Program-made: the position numbers and the translations under genes
The notes under the pieces: generated by a model
What the model saw: only the letters and a program-made list of their open reading frames with translations
The model's database searches: none
Told to the model about the DNA's origin: nothing
From: an uncultured Cellvibrio sp.
GTDB taxonomy: Bacteria; Pseudomonadota; Gammaproteobacteria; Pseudomonadales; Cellvibrionaceae
Assembly: GCA_937958105.1 (NCBI GenBank)
Contig: CALFXJ010000016.1
Location: 1 to 50,080 of the forward strand
Length of the DNA: 50,080 bases
Direction: 5' to 3'
Part shown: positions 34,914-43,416 of the stretch, piece after piece
Numbering within the stretch: the stretch's first letter is position 1
How the letters are laid out: each line of letters opens with the position of its first letter

Positions 34914-37043
34914 ATGACACTCCGCAGTAAAGATATGGCCCTCAGCGGGTCTGAACGCAGCTGGCTCCCTTGGTTCGGCAACACCGGCAAGCTTCGTATG
35001 GGCTGGGCCTGCTGGATTAATTCGAACCGTTATAAACAACTTGAGGAAATTTTTGAAAGTCTTTCTGCCACCCGGGTGAAACTCCTCCAGCAATGGTGTG
35101 ATAACCAATGGACCACCCTTGAGGCTATCGGCCAGGCCTTGACGATGAATACCGGCACCGCCAGCCGGGAAGAGCTGGTCCGCCTGAAACGCAAGATGCC
35201 GGATGTGACAGAGCTGCTGGTGCTCGATGCGGCAGGAACCCCGATCCTCAGCAGCGCTGCGTCCCTGCCTGACCATCTGCCTGCCGCGGCGGTACGTCTG
35301 GGTTTGCAGCAACGCTTCCTGCACGGTCCCTATCTTGACCCTCGCACCCGCACGCTCGGGCCGTCCACCTCCAACTTTCATGACGCCGTCACGTTGATGT
35401 TCTACCTGCCACTGCCGGAGGGTAGATGCCTCTGTGCGCGGGTCCCCAATGACGTGCTCGGCGACCTGATCCAGCGGGAAGCTGGCCACATCTATCAGGA
35501 GTCCGGTGATAACTACATCTTTATGGTGGAATCGCGCTTCGACCCAGCCATTGAACCGGGCCGCGCCCTGTCACGCTCGCGCTTCGAAGACAACACCTTC
35601 AGCCATGGCGACAATCTGAAAGATGGCATCCGTACCCGCTGGGGCACGGTGAGCGTTCGTGAGCATACCGAGTTCGAGGTGCGCTTTACCGATCCGGCTA
35701 CGGGCCAGCTGCACCCCGGCGTGCGCGAGACCATTCGCAAGGGCCAGAACATTTACGTCTGCTACCCGGGATATTCCGACTATCGCCATATACCTGTGAT
35801 CGGGAAAGGCGTGACCTTCAGCCTCACAGGGTCCCTTGATCGCTGGGGCATGATGTGTGAGGCGGATCTTGAGGAGGTATACCGTTACCGCTCCCTCAGC
35901 TACGGCCTGATGAAACAGTTTCTGCTGCTCATGCTGTTGATTGCCGCTACGCAGATCGGGCTGGCCTGGTCAGCCGTGGCGCAGCCTCTCGCGGGATTGA
36001 TCACACTGGGGGTTTTCCTCGTATCCGGATGGTGGTTCTGGCGTAACGGCACCAAGAAACTCGCCCGCCGCCTGGGACGCATGACTGAGATCATCCGCAG
36101 CATCGCCGAAGGGGAAGGCAACCTGCGGCAGCGACTGGATACCAGCCGCTTCGTCCCCGATGAAACCGGTGAACTGGGGCGCTGGGTGAACAGTTTTATC
36201 GATAACCTCGACACCATTGTCGGACGTCTCAAGCAGGCCAGCCGGCACGCGCTGCACAACAGTGAACAGATGCTGATGCACAACCAGGGCGCCAGCGACA
36301 CCGCCGAGGAAGTGACGCTCACCATCAATCAGATGCTGACCATGATCCAGGCACAACTGCAGACCATCAGCAGCGCTTCAGATACGGCGGCACAGATGAA
36401 GCAGACCATGGCACAGGTGGTGGAATCGGCGCGGGAGCGACTCGAGACAGTCACCACCGGCACCCAGAAGATACGCGACATCGTCGAAAGCTCAGCGCTC
36501 AGTGTGCAGCAGCTTGATCAGCGCTCCCATGAGATCGTGGGGATGGTCTCGCTGATTACCGACATCACCAGCCAGACCAATCTACTGGCGCTGAACGCTG
36601 CGATCGAAGCGGCGCGCGCTGGTGAGCACGGGCGGGGCTTTGCGGTGGTCGCCGATGAGGTGCGCGCACTGGCCTCACGTACCGCCAAGGCTGCGGAAGA
36701 AATCAACCGCGGCATCACCGCAATCCGTGACGCTACCCGAGAGGCGGTAACCCTGATGGAGCAGGGCGTTGCCGACGTTGATGAACAGATGAACCGGGCC
36801 AACAACGCGTCGGACGGCAATGAGATTCTGCAGCAGACGGTGAAGGAGCTGTTCGAGGTCATCGCGGTGATGGATACCAATAGCAAGGAGCACGGCCGCC
36901 AGGCGGGCCACGTAGCACAGACTACCCAGGCCATGGCCCGGGTAATCCAGACCCTGCGCTACAGCTCTGATCAAGTCAAAGCCACTGCGGCCCGGCTCAA
37001 TCAGCTGTCCGATACCTTCCTCGTCAGTTCGGACCGGGCATGA
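34914..37043 (+). CDS. Methyl-accepting chemotaxis protein without N-terminal membrane helix
   Basis: 709 residues from ATG 34914; a GTG start at 34866 is also possible and no strong Shine-Dalgarno decides. Residues about 20-330 form a soluble sensor resembling a Cache/PDC domain (RVKLLQQWCDNQWTTLEAIG, ELLVLDAAGTPIL). Two close helices follow (about 337-357 and 362-380), then HAMP (about 380-435) and the signalling tip ITSQTNLLALNAAIEAARAG, HGRGFAVVADEVRALA. With no helix before the sensor, both ends should be cytoplasmic, unlike classical receptors. Ligand unknown; no CheW pentapeptide at the end. Confidence 0.85.
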   Translation: MTLRSKDMALSGSERSWLPWFGNTGKLRMGWACWINSNRYKQLEEIFESLSATRVKLLQQWCDNQWTTLEAIGQALTMNTGTASREELVRLKRKMPDVTELLVLDAAGTPILSSAASLPDHLPAAAVRLGLQQRFLHGPYLDPRTRTLGPSTSNFHDAVTLMFYLPLPEGRCLCARVPNDVLGDLIQREAGHIYQESGDNYIFMVESRFDPAIEPGRALSRSRFEDNTFSHGDNLKDGIRTRWGTVSVREHTEFEVRFTDPATGQLHPGVRETIRKGQNIYVCYPGYSDYRHIPVIGKGVTFSLTGSLDRWGMMCEADLEEVYRYRSLSYGLMKQFLLLMLLIAATQIGLAWSAVAQPLAGLITLGVFLVSGWWFWRNGTKKLARRLGRMTEIIRSIAEGEGNLRQRLDTSRFVPDETGELGRWVNSFIDNLDTIVGRLKQASRHALHNSEQMLMHNQGASDTAEEVTLTINQMLTMIQAQLQTISSASDTAAQMKQTMAQVVESARERLETVTTGTQKIRDIVESSALSVQQLDQRSHEIVGMVSLITDITSQTNLLALNAAIEAARAGEHGRGFAVVADEVRALASRTAKAAEEINRGITAIRDATREAVTLMEQGVADVDEQMNRANNASDGNEILQQTVKELFEVIAVMDTNSKEHGRQAGHVAQTTQAMARVIQTLRYSSDQVKATAARLNQLSDTFLVSSDRA

Positions 37044-37053
37044 AGGCCGGCGC

Positions 37054-37563
37054 TTATGGGCCGTCGGTCAGGAAAATCAGCCCCAGCATATGAAATTCGT
37101 CCACATCATACTGGGCTGCCAGCTCCCGGATGTTCTGTTCCGGCGTCGCCAGGATACCCTGCGCCTGCAGTGAATTAAGCAGGTCGGTGCGGTCCCTGCG
37201 CGTCACTTCTGCCAGCGCGGACAAAGGGGCATCTACCAGCGCATTGGAAATCGGCCACTTCAACTGCGGCGCGGTGATGCGGCCGAAGGAGAACATCGAA
37301 GCGACCAGCGCGAGGGTAAAGAGAATGACATTGGCCCTGCCCCAGCGGGTTTGCAGATGCCGGGTGAAGGAGCGCGAATGCAGGAGAATATGACCGCCCG
37401 CACCGATAAGAAAAAACCACGAAAACCACTCGTGCGCGAAACTGAGATAACCCGGCACGACGTCGAAGAACATCAGAACACCCGTCACCACCATCAGAAT
37501 AAAAGAGCCGATGGTCAAGGGCGTCGACCAGGTGTGCAGACCGAAGGACTTAGCTGATTTCAT
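37054..37563 (-). CDS. DUF4405-like membrane protein
   Basis: 169 residues. Three helices (about 12-36, 43-62, 76-95) with conserved His in SFAHEWFSWFFLIGAGGHILLH, spacing suited to haem or quinone contact as in small b-type cytochromes, then a soluble tail ending in DEFHMLGLIFLTD. Family DUF4405; no proven function. Convergent with the chemoreceptor gene, only 10 bases apart, and 30 bases after the oxidoreductase gene. Confidence 0.75.
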   Translation of the reverse strand: MKSAKSFGLHTWSTPLTIGSFILMVVTGVLMFFDVVPGYLSFAHEWFSWFFLIGAGGHILLHSRSFTRHLQTRWGRANVILFTLALVASMFSFGRITAPQLKWPISNALVDAPLSALAEVTRRDRTDLLNSLQAQGILATPEQNIRELAAQYDVDEFHMLGLIFLTDGP

Positions 37564-37593
37564 TGCAATCTCCTGTTGAACTGGTTGCAGCCA

Positions 37594-38535
37594 TTACGGA
37601 ATAAAAACGATGCGTTCACCCCCGGGGGATGTGTCGTCCCAGGCCTGCTCCACATCCGCAAGCGGGACAGCTTTTACGTCGATCTGGAATCTGCCGCGGG
37701 CGATTTCTTTGATCAGTGCCGGCAAAGCGCTGAGGATGGCGCGCCCCGAGACGGAACCATGGCCACTGCCGACAACCTGAACATTGGCTGCACGCAGCAC
37801 GGCTCCCGGAATGGTCCCCTCTTCGCCGGCCATTGAGCCGACGTGAACCCAGCTGAGCAGCCGGTTGCGATCCGACCGCTGTCGCGCGATGGTTTCCATG
37901 GTCTGCCCAACACTGTCACCCCACACGAAATCGAGCACAACATCGACGTCGCGCGCGAGGGTGCCCAGTCGGGGATCCCCCAGTTTCACCACCTCCGTGG
38001 CACCGAGTGCCGACAGCCGGGTGAGCCGCCCTTCATCGCGACCCGCAGCGATAACCTGGGATGCGCCCAGATAGCGCGCGATCTGCACTGCCATCCGGCC
38101 TGAGCTGCCGGTGGCACCAAGCACCAGCACCTTCATCTTCTTCCGGAAGGGAATGCGGCAGCGCAACGCCAGCCAGGACGCCATGGCAGGATTCAACGCA
38201 GCCGCCATCGTGACCGGGTCACAGCCCTTCGGCAGCTTGATGCTGTGATCCACCTCAATCACGGTCTTGCCTGCCATGGAGCCGGGCAGCTCGGGGCCCT
38301 GCACGAAGTAACGCAACCTGCCATCACGATCTCGGCCGACACCGTCGATACCGGGGATCAGCGGCAATTCACCACTCCCCGAATAGTGGGCGCCGGATGC
38401 GCGCCCGCGAGTGACGTGATGCAGCCCGGCGGCGAGCACCTCAACCAGCATCTGATGCCGCCCCTCAGGCACAGGCTCAGCGACCTCACCGTAACGGGGA
38501 GGTCGATCAAACGAGGTAACAATTGCAGCTTTCAC
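37594..38535 (-). CDS. Medium-chain NAD(P)H-dependent oxidoreductase (quinone reductase-like)
   Basis: 313 residues. GroES-like N-domain (LVEVLAAGLHHVTRGRASG, PGIDGVGRDRDG) and Rossmann domain with VLVLGATGSSGRMAVQIARY. No catalytic or structural zinc cysteines, so it is of the zinc-free quinone oxidoreductase type. Divergent from a MarR regulator over a region with two palindromes, so probably repressed by it and induced by an electrophile or phenolic compound. Confidence 0.85.
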   Translation of the reverse strand: MKAAIVTSFDRPPRYGEVAEPVPEGRHQMLVEVLAAGLHHVTRGRASGAHYSGSGELPLIPGIDGVGRDRDGRLRYFVQGPELPGSMAGKTVIEVDHSIKLPKGCDPVTMAAALNPAMASWLALRCRIPFRKKMKVLVLGATGSSGRMAVQIARYLGASQVIAAGRDEGRLTRLSALGATEVVKLGDPRLGTLARDVDVVLDFVWGDSVGQTMETIARQRSDRNRLLSWVHVGSMAGEEGTIPGAVLRAANVQVVGSGHGSVSGRAILSALPALIKEIARGRFQIDVKAVPLADVEQAWDDTSPGGERIVFIP

Positions 38536-38568
38536 AGGATTCTCCTTGGGTTAGATGACTACCATATA

Positions 38569-38606
38569 GTTCGTATTACGATCTATTATTGATACGTATT
38601 ACGAAC
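38569..38606. promoter_or_regulatory. Double palindromic operator in the MarR/oxidoreductase divergon
   Basis: Two copies of CGTATTACGA (38572-38581 and 38595-38604), 23 bases apart. The first is a perfect palindrome TCGTA-T-TACGA; the second keeps CGTATTACG. The whole block is bounded by GTTCGTA and TACGAAC as inverted arms. About two helix turns separate the centres, as expected for two MarR dimers on one DNA face. Confidence 0.75.
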
Positions 38607-38649
38607 CATGTCAAGCTGCAAATCCCTATCAGCCAGCACAGGCCAACCT

Positions 38650-39081
38650 ATGAGCCAACAACCCTCCCCCCAAGAAGCACTCATCGACACCTTGATGACG
38701 ACCTCCTTTGTCACCATGGCCATCATCAACAGGATTGGTGCAGAACATGACCTGTCACTCTCCCTGATCCGCGTACTGGGCATCCTGTGGGACAGACGCC
38801 CGCGGATGACGGAACTGGCTGAGTATTTAGGGCTGGAGAAACAAACGATGTCAGGGCTGATTGCGCGGGCAGAAAAAAGAGGACTGGTTGCACGCGCACC
38901 CAATGAGGAGGATGGAAGAGCGACTGATGTCTTCCTGACAAAAGCCGGGGCGGAGCTGGTCAAACAATTGCGGGCTCAGGGACAAGAGACGATGACGCCG
39001 ATCATTAAACAACTCAGCGCATCAGACCAACAACAACTTCACGAACTGCTGCAACGCCTGCTCAACGCGCGGGAGCCTTGA
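38650..39081 (+). CDS. MarR-family transcriptional regulator
   Basis: 143 residues from ATG 38650; an earlier ATG at 38608 touches the operator block and adds an untypical leader. Winged-helix core: SLIRVLGILWDRRPRMTELA, YLGLEKQTMSGLIARAEKRG and wing NEEDGRATDVFLTKAG. Likely represses the divergent oxidoreductase and itself through the adjacent palindromes. A single Cys is absent from the N-terminus, so oxidation sensing of the OhrR kind is unlikely; a small ligand is more probable. Confidence 0.9.
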   Translation: MSQQPSPQEALIDTLMTTSFVTMAIINRIGAEHDLSLSLIRVLGILWDRRPRMTELAEYLGLEKQTMSGLIARAEKRGLVARAPNEEDGRATDVFLTKAGAELVKQLRAQGQETMTPIIKQLSASDQQQLHELLQRLLNAREP

Positions 39082-39100
39082 GGTGAAGAGAGAGCCGTGG

Positions 39101-39793
39101 TTACCGCCGGGAAAACCATGCGCGAATCAAGCCGGCCTGATAGAACTGGACCGGCAGATCGAAGCCACTGCGTTTTATCATTTCTTCGACTTCATCAGGG
39201 GGCAGAATTGCCACATCTTTTGCCCAGGCTGAATGGACTTTTTCTATGGCATCTGCGGAAGCCTTTATACCTTGCAGCATGCTTACCCAGACGCTGAGCA
39301 ACGCTTCGTATTCTGGTGAACCCACCGCCGCTGACAAGTCAGCACTTACCAGGATGCCGTCATCTTTTAATCGTTGCGAAATAGCACGAAAAAAATCAGC
39401 GCGCGCGTTGCGATCAAGAATGAACTGGGAAACCATGAAGCAAGTAGCAGCATCATGAAGGTCGATATCCGGCAGGGATTCAACATAACCTTCATAAAAC
39501 TCACAGCGGGAGCTAAAACCTTCGCTTCTGGCTCGTTGGCGACAGATATCCAGCATTGCTCCAGACGGCTCCACGGCAGTGAACGTCCAGCCCGGAAACC
39601 GACTGGCCAGATAGGAAAGTTCAGCTCCAGCCCCTAAACCCACACAGAGTATCCGAGCGTCATCCGGCAGCTCCGAAAAGATCCATTCAAGTTGAAAATA
39701 AAGACCCTCATGAACCGGGGCAATTTTCTTCTGCTGTTGTTCATAACCGGAAGCTTGTTTATCAAAAACGACTTTGAGCTCGTCTTGGTTCAC
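39101..39793 (-). CDS. Class I SAM-dependent methyltransferase
   Basis: 230 residues. Motif I ARILCVGLGAGAELSYLA, motif II acidic VEPSGAMLDICRQRA, motif post-I ESLPDIDLHDAATCFMV and DDGILVSADLS. N-terminus (VVFDKQASGYEQQQ) is like small-molecule methyltransferases of the UbiE/Tam group. Substrate not readable. Convergent with MarR gene and alone in its transcription unit. Confidence 0.82.
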   Translation of the reverse strand: MNQDELKVVFDKQASGYEQQQKKIAPVHEGLYFQLEWIFSELPDDARILCVGLGAGAELSYLASRFPGWTFTAVEPSGAMLDICRQRARSEGFSSRCEFYEGYVESLPDIDLHDAATCFMVSQFILDRNARADFFRAISQRLKDDGILVSADLSAAVGSPEYEALLSVWVSMLQGIKASADAIEKVHSAWAKDVAILPPDEVEEMIKRSGFDLPVQFYQAGLIRAWFSRR

Positions 39794-39878
39794 GTATAGG
39801 TGGCTCCTTGGTTCGCGAATTACGGTGCATCAATGCAGGCTGACGTACCGCCCGCAGATGCTAATACAAAACACCGCG

Positions 39879-40010
39879 CTATACTACATCGCGGCCCTCC
39901 CGGCGCGCGCAGCGGAAATCTCTGAGCGTTGCAAATACAATCACACCTAACACCGCTGACGAGATAACCGGCCATACCAGGATATACGCCGCTAAAACCA
40001 CAGTTTCCAT
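39879..40010 (-). CDS. Small membrane subunit accompanying the SSS transporter
   Basis: 43 residues. One membrane helix (about 5-29, ETVVLAAYILVWPVISSAVL) and a basic tail DFRCARREGRDVV. Its ATG shares one base with the stop of the symporter gene (TAATG), so it is translationally coupled. Length, the YILVWP motif and the Arg-rich end match small transporter-adjacent proteins I recall beside sodium:solute symporters (about 43 residues). It is too short for most gene finders. Probably a stabilising or regulatory subunit. Confidence 0.75.
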   Translation of the reverse strand: METVVLAAYILVWPVISSAVLGVIVFATLRDFRCARREGRDVV

Positions 40011-41719
40011 TATTGTCCCTCCAATATTGCTTTCTCTTTGCCGTGTATTGTTTGAATTGCCCCGGCTGTATGAATTGAGGCGGCTTCGCTGTTGTCGTAG
40101 TCGCCGACACGTTTCCTGATCAAGTTGAAATCAAAGCGGCTGTCGCCCATGAGACTGAGTGCGATACACACCAGGGTGCTGACACCGTAGGCTGTCAGAG
40201 ATGCCATCAGGACGGTGTATTCGCGCAGCCCACCGAGGCTGTAAAAGCCCAGCACCAGCGTGACCGCCACACCAGCACTCAGACCTGCAACTCGACCAAA
40301 GAAACCAAATGCCATCAGACCGATGACCACACCACCACCAACCGAGGCTAAAAGTTCGAACGCAATACCGACGATGCCGGACATCGGCAGTAAAGAGAAA
40401 CGAACTACACAGAACATCAGAAGACCGGCGATCACCGACCAGGTAAAGGCTTTATCGGTAACGCGATCCCAGAAACAACTGGCAATCACAGGAAATACAA
40501 TTGCTCCCCAGAGTGCACCGACAAATACCAGCATGACGAGGATGTCGAGGGACAGACTTGCCAGCACAATACCAATAGCCGTGGCAGCTATCATAGTCAG
40601 ACGACCGATCAACAACATCTTGCGCGGATCCGGTTTATCCTTGGCAATATTTTTTCCGTAAATATCAGCCATCGCGATAGCAGACAAAGCACAGAGATCG
40701 GCATCGGCGGTCGACGACAATGAACCAATAACCAGGATAAAAAACAGCATGATAAATCCGGCGGGTAAATACAGCGACACCATCTGCGGGATGAGGTTAT
40801 TCATATTGCCATCCATGGGTTCAATCCCGGCGAGCAGAGCCATAAGCCCGATCATGCCCAGGCCGATAACGATAGCGCCGTAACCGAGGGTAGCAGTAAT
40901 AAACGTTGGCTTGATGTGGTCCTCACGAACGGCAAATAAACGCTGTGAGATCGTCTGGTTACCGATGGAGTACGCCAGCACTGCTGCGAAGAAAGGTGCA
41001 CCCTGGTTTAACAGGGCATCGACTGAAAATAGGTTTGCCTGTTCGGGTGTAATTCTATCGAAATTAGCAATTAACACCTCGGGGCCACCCATCGCGAATA
41101 AAATCGCAGGAATAATCAGAATAGCGATGGCCATCATTGCCACGAGTTGCGCAAAGTCAGTCAAAACTGATGCGCGGAAGCCAGACCACAGGGTGTAACT
41201 CAGAACACCAACCCCCGCAATTATCACGCCGGCCTGAAAGGGCAGCGGAGAAAGCACCGAAACAAGTGCGCCCGCCGCCGTGAAATTCACCATCAAACTG
41301 ATGATGCTCCCCAGAAGGTTGGAGCCGGCAAGAATGAGTTGGCTGGACGATCCGTGACGGGCGTGAATCAGCTCGCCCAAAGTGTGCGCATTGGGCGCCA
41401 GTTTGCGAAAGCGCCGGCCAAAAGGATAGATGAAGAGAATCATCAATGCGCCCCACAGACCATAATGTAATGGCCCCGAAACTCCGTAGGTATAACCAGA
41501 TGTGGCAGCGGCATAAAATGACGCAGCCCAGATCCAGGTAGCGGTCATGCTGGCCGCTCCCATACCAAAATCCACGGATCGGTTAGACACCATGAACGCA
41601 TCTGTATCTTCTTTTTTCTTTTTGATCATCAGCGTTAACAGATAGGTACCACCGTAGAACGCAAACAACAACAGAAGCACCGTGAATATGGAAAACTGAT
41701 GAAGACTGGCGTCCTTCAC
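40010..41719 (-). CDS. Sodium:solute symporter (SSS family)
   Basis: 569 residues, 13-15 membrane helices. Family marks: SVDFGMGAASMTATWIWAAS, GGxxxG-type stretches, SGFRASVLTDFAQLVAMM, and the sodium-site segment GSLSSTADADLCALSAIAMAD. Resembles the urea/proline branch (DUR3-like) more than PutP, but the substrate is uncertain. Cytoplasmic tail of about 50 residues. Followed by the coupled 43-residue protein, forming a two-gene unit. Confidence 0.85.
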   Translation of the reverse strand: MKDASLHQFSIFTVLLLLFAFYGGTYLLTLMIKKKKEDTDAFMVSNRSVDFGMGAASMTATWIWAASFYAAATSGYTYGVSGPLHYGLWGALMILFIYPFGRRFRKLAPNAHTLGELIHARHGSSSQLILAGSNLLGSIISLMVNFTAAGALVSVLSPLPFQAGVIIAGVGVLSYTLWSGFRASVLTDFAQLVAMMAIAILIIPAILFAMGGPEVLIANFDRITPEQANLFSVDALLNQGAPFFAAVLAYSIGNQTISQRLFAVREDHIKPTFITATLGYGAIVIGLGMIGLMALLAGIEPMDGNMNNLIPQMVSLYLPAGFIMLFFILVIGSLSSTADADLCALSAIAMADIYGKNIAKDKPDPRKMLLIGRLTMIAATAIGIVLASLSLDILVMLVFVGALWGAIVFPVIASCFWDRVTDKAFTWSVIAGLLMFCVVRFSLLPMSGIVGIAFELLASVGGGVVIGLMAFGFFGRVAGLSAGVAVTLVLGFYSLGGLREYTVLMASLTAYGVSTLVCIALSLMGDSRFDFNLIRKRVGDYDNSEAASIHTAGAIQTIHGKEKAILEGQ

Positions 41720-42250
41720 TTCTAAACCTCCAGAAGCACGTGATTTATTAACTAAAAAGCAGCGACATCAACGCATATGCATTGATGTTCTCGCAAAAAA
41801 TTTCAAATTAAAAAGGCACGACAAAACAATCAGCCTAACCAGCCGATGCCTGATATTTAAATAATGCAAAAAGCCCGCACCAATAAGCGAGCCGGCAACT
41901 TCAGTGGCAATTAAATCGCTGTACTGCGAGGTAAAAGCATGCGGAAAAACGAAGCACGATCGTTGTCGTGAGACCAACAGTATAGCACAAAAATTGCGCA
42001 CGTTTAAAATAATCCAAAAAATACGCTGGATAAAACAGCGCAACGCCTTTAGCTCTGCGGGTTAGAGAGCGATTATTTTTTGTAGAATTTCTGGTGTCGA
42101 AGGTTAATCGTCAGTATATTTTTTGTTTTATTTTTCAGGATAACTTTTCTTAACAAAATGAAATTTTAAAAGTCTTATCATAGGTCTCAGCAGGTCGAGC
42201 ACCCTCTTAAACAATACGGTGTGCTGCTATTTAACACAGAGGTACCTACT
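41720..42250. other. AT-rich intergenic region
   Basis: 531 bases between divergent symporter and nitroreductase genes. A 91-codon minus frame at 41768-42043 is Arg/Cys/Phe-rich without family features and I take it as chance. From 42060 to 42180 the sequence is strongly AT-rich with many T- and A-runs, suitable for promoters of the nitroreductase gene. No RNA gene recognised. Confidence 0.5.
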
Positions 42251-42886
42251 ATGGCTTTATTGGAAGATCTACAGTGGCGCTATGCCACTAAAGCATACGA
42301 CCCGACCAAAAAGGTCAGCAGGGAGCATATTGATAAAATCCTGGAAGCCGCACGGCTCGCTCCTACGTCATCCGGCCTTCAACCCTTTCGCATTGTGTTA
42401 GTCGAGAACAGTGACCTGAGAGAAAAAATGGTGCCCGGCTCGCTTAATCCAGAGTGCATGAGGGAGTGCTCTCATGTGCTGGTGTTCGCGGCCTGGGATC
42501 GATATACCGCTGAACGAATAGACCAGGTGTACGATCGAATTACCGACGAACGAGGACTTCCCCGCGGTCGCTTCAGCAGCTATACCGATAAAATTAAAGC
42601 AATCTACACCAATCAATCAGCTGAAGAAAATTTTGCTCACATCGCACGCCAGTCTTATATTGCTCTCGGCATGGCCCTGGCGCAGGCTGCCGAGCTTCGC
42701 ATTGATGCAACCCCCGCTGAAGGCTTCGATAATGCGGTTATTGATGAAGCACTGGGCTTGCGTGAACAAAGGCTTCGCAGCGTTTCGCTGATGTATGTAG
42801 GTTATGCGGATAAGGAACGGGACTGGCTGGCACCTATGAAGAAAGTGCGCACCCCTAAAGAAGAGTTTGTAATTGAATATCCCTAG
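42251..42886 (+). CDS. Nitroreductase-family NAD(P)H oxidoreductase
   Basis: 211 residues from ATG 42251, with AGAGG upstream; the extra 10 residues of a longer frame are not family-like. FMN-binding pattern: RYATKAYDPTKKVS, AARLAPTSSGLQPFRIV (phosphate contact), and the late LMYVGYAD-x-ERD. Similar to NfsB/DrgA-type enzymes that reduce nitroaromatics and quinones. Single gene, with a strong hairpin at 42946-42982. Confidence 0.88.
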   Translation: MALLEDLQWRYATKAYDPTKKVSREHIDKILEAARLAPTSSGLQPFRIVLVENSDLREKMVPGSLNPECMRECSHVLVFAAWDRYTAERIDQVYDRITDERGLPRGRFSSYTDKIKAIYTNQSAEENFAHIARQSYIALGMALAQAAELRIDATPAEGFDNAVIDEALGLREQRLRSVSLMYVGYADKERDWLAPMKKVRTPKEEFVIEYP

Positions 42887-42945
42887 ATGGCGATTCGGTT
42901 GAATATTTCAGCAGAATAACCATCTGCCTTGCTAAAGGTACTCGT

Positions 42946-42982
42946 ATGCACTTGCGACAATTTATTCAAGTCGCAGGTGCAT
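42946..42982 (+). terminator. Long hairpin after the nitroreductase gene
   Basis: Thirteen-base arms (ATGCACTTGCGAC and GTCGCAGGTGCAT) with a single G-T pair and an 11-base loop. Only a weak T-rich stretch follows about ten bases later. Likely a terminator, though it could be the remnant of a recombination-site fold at the edge of the cassette region. Confidence 0.45.
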
Positions 42983-43137
42983 TAACGCAGAATTTTATTG
43001 TTTTTAAGACGCCGACAATAGAAAAACATCGCCAAAGTAATTGCTGTCAGGATGATTGGCATCAACCACAAAACACCCAAACATGCCACGGCAAATTGAT
43101 GGTCTTCGATGATTTATTTTTCAATGCTCTTTTTCAT
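42982..43137 (-). pseudogene. Small membrane protein gene with internal stop
   Basis: From ATG 43137 (AGGA upstream) the frame reads MKKSIEK, then TAA at 43114-43116, then continues in the same frame for 43 codons: IIEDHQFAVACLG, a clear membrane helix, and a basic end CRRLKNNKILR, stopping at 42982. The membrane-protein character after the stop suggests a broken small gene or a second start. Not recognised as a family. Confidence 0.3.
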
Positions 43138-43170
43138 ACTTCATCCTATGGTTTATTGACGATACCTGTC

Positions 43171-43284
43171 TTACCTATTCCATTTTTTAACATGAGCCAT
43201 TACCCATCTTTGCATCTCTATTAACCCCAACCCCAAAATCACCAACATAAAGATTGAGAATACCGGGATACCACGACGAAGCAC
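43171..43284 (-). CDS. Possible 37-residue membrane peptide
   Basis: GTG at 43284 followed by LRRGIPVFSIFMLVILGLGL and a basic amphipathic end MAHVKKWNR. One strong helix. The frame stays open upstream to a stop about 45 bases earlier, so it may be the end of a lost gene. Lies 34 bases before the broken small gene at 42982-43137; the two could be remains of one operon. Confidence 0.3.
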   Translation of the reverse strand: MLRRGIPVFSIFMLVILGLGLIEMQRWVMAHVKKWNR

Positions 43285-43416
43285 GGAGAGAGAAGGAAAG
43301 ATGCTTGAATGGTAAATTTTGGTTGGTGTAGGATAGAAATGAATCTTCATCCTGATCTTCTTATTTCTTCGCAGCGCGGGGACGTCCAGTTACATTTGAG
43401 AGCACGGTCAGCCGTT

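Noticed and set aside
41768..42043. 91-codon frame on the minus strand
   Set aside because: No family features, odd composition and no Shine-Dalgarno; probably chance in an AT-rich spacer.
43320..43416. attC site after the beta-lactamase gene
   Set aside because: GTTACAT at 43389 fits a core partly, but no matching left side or fold could be found.
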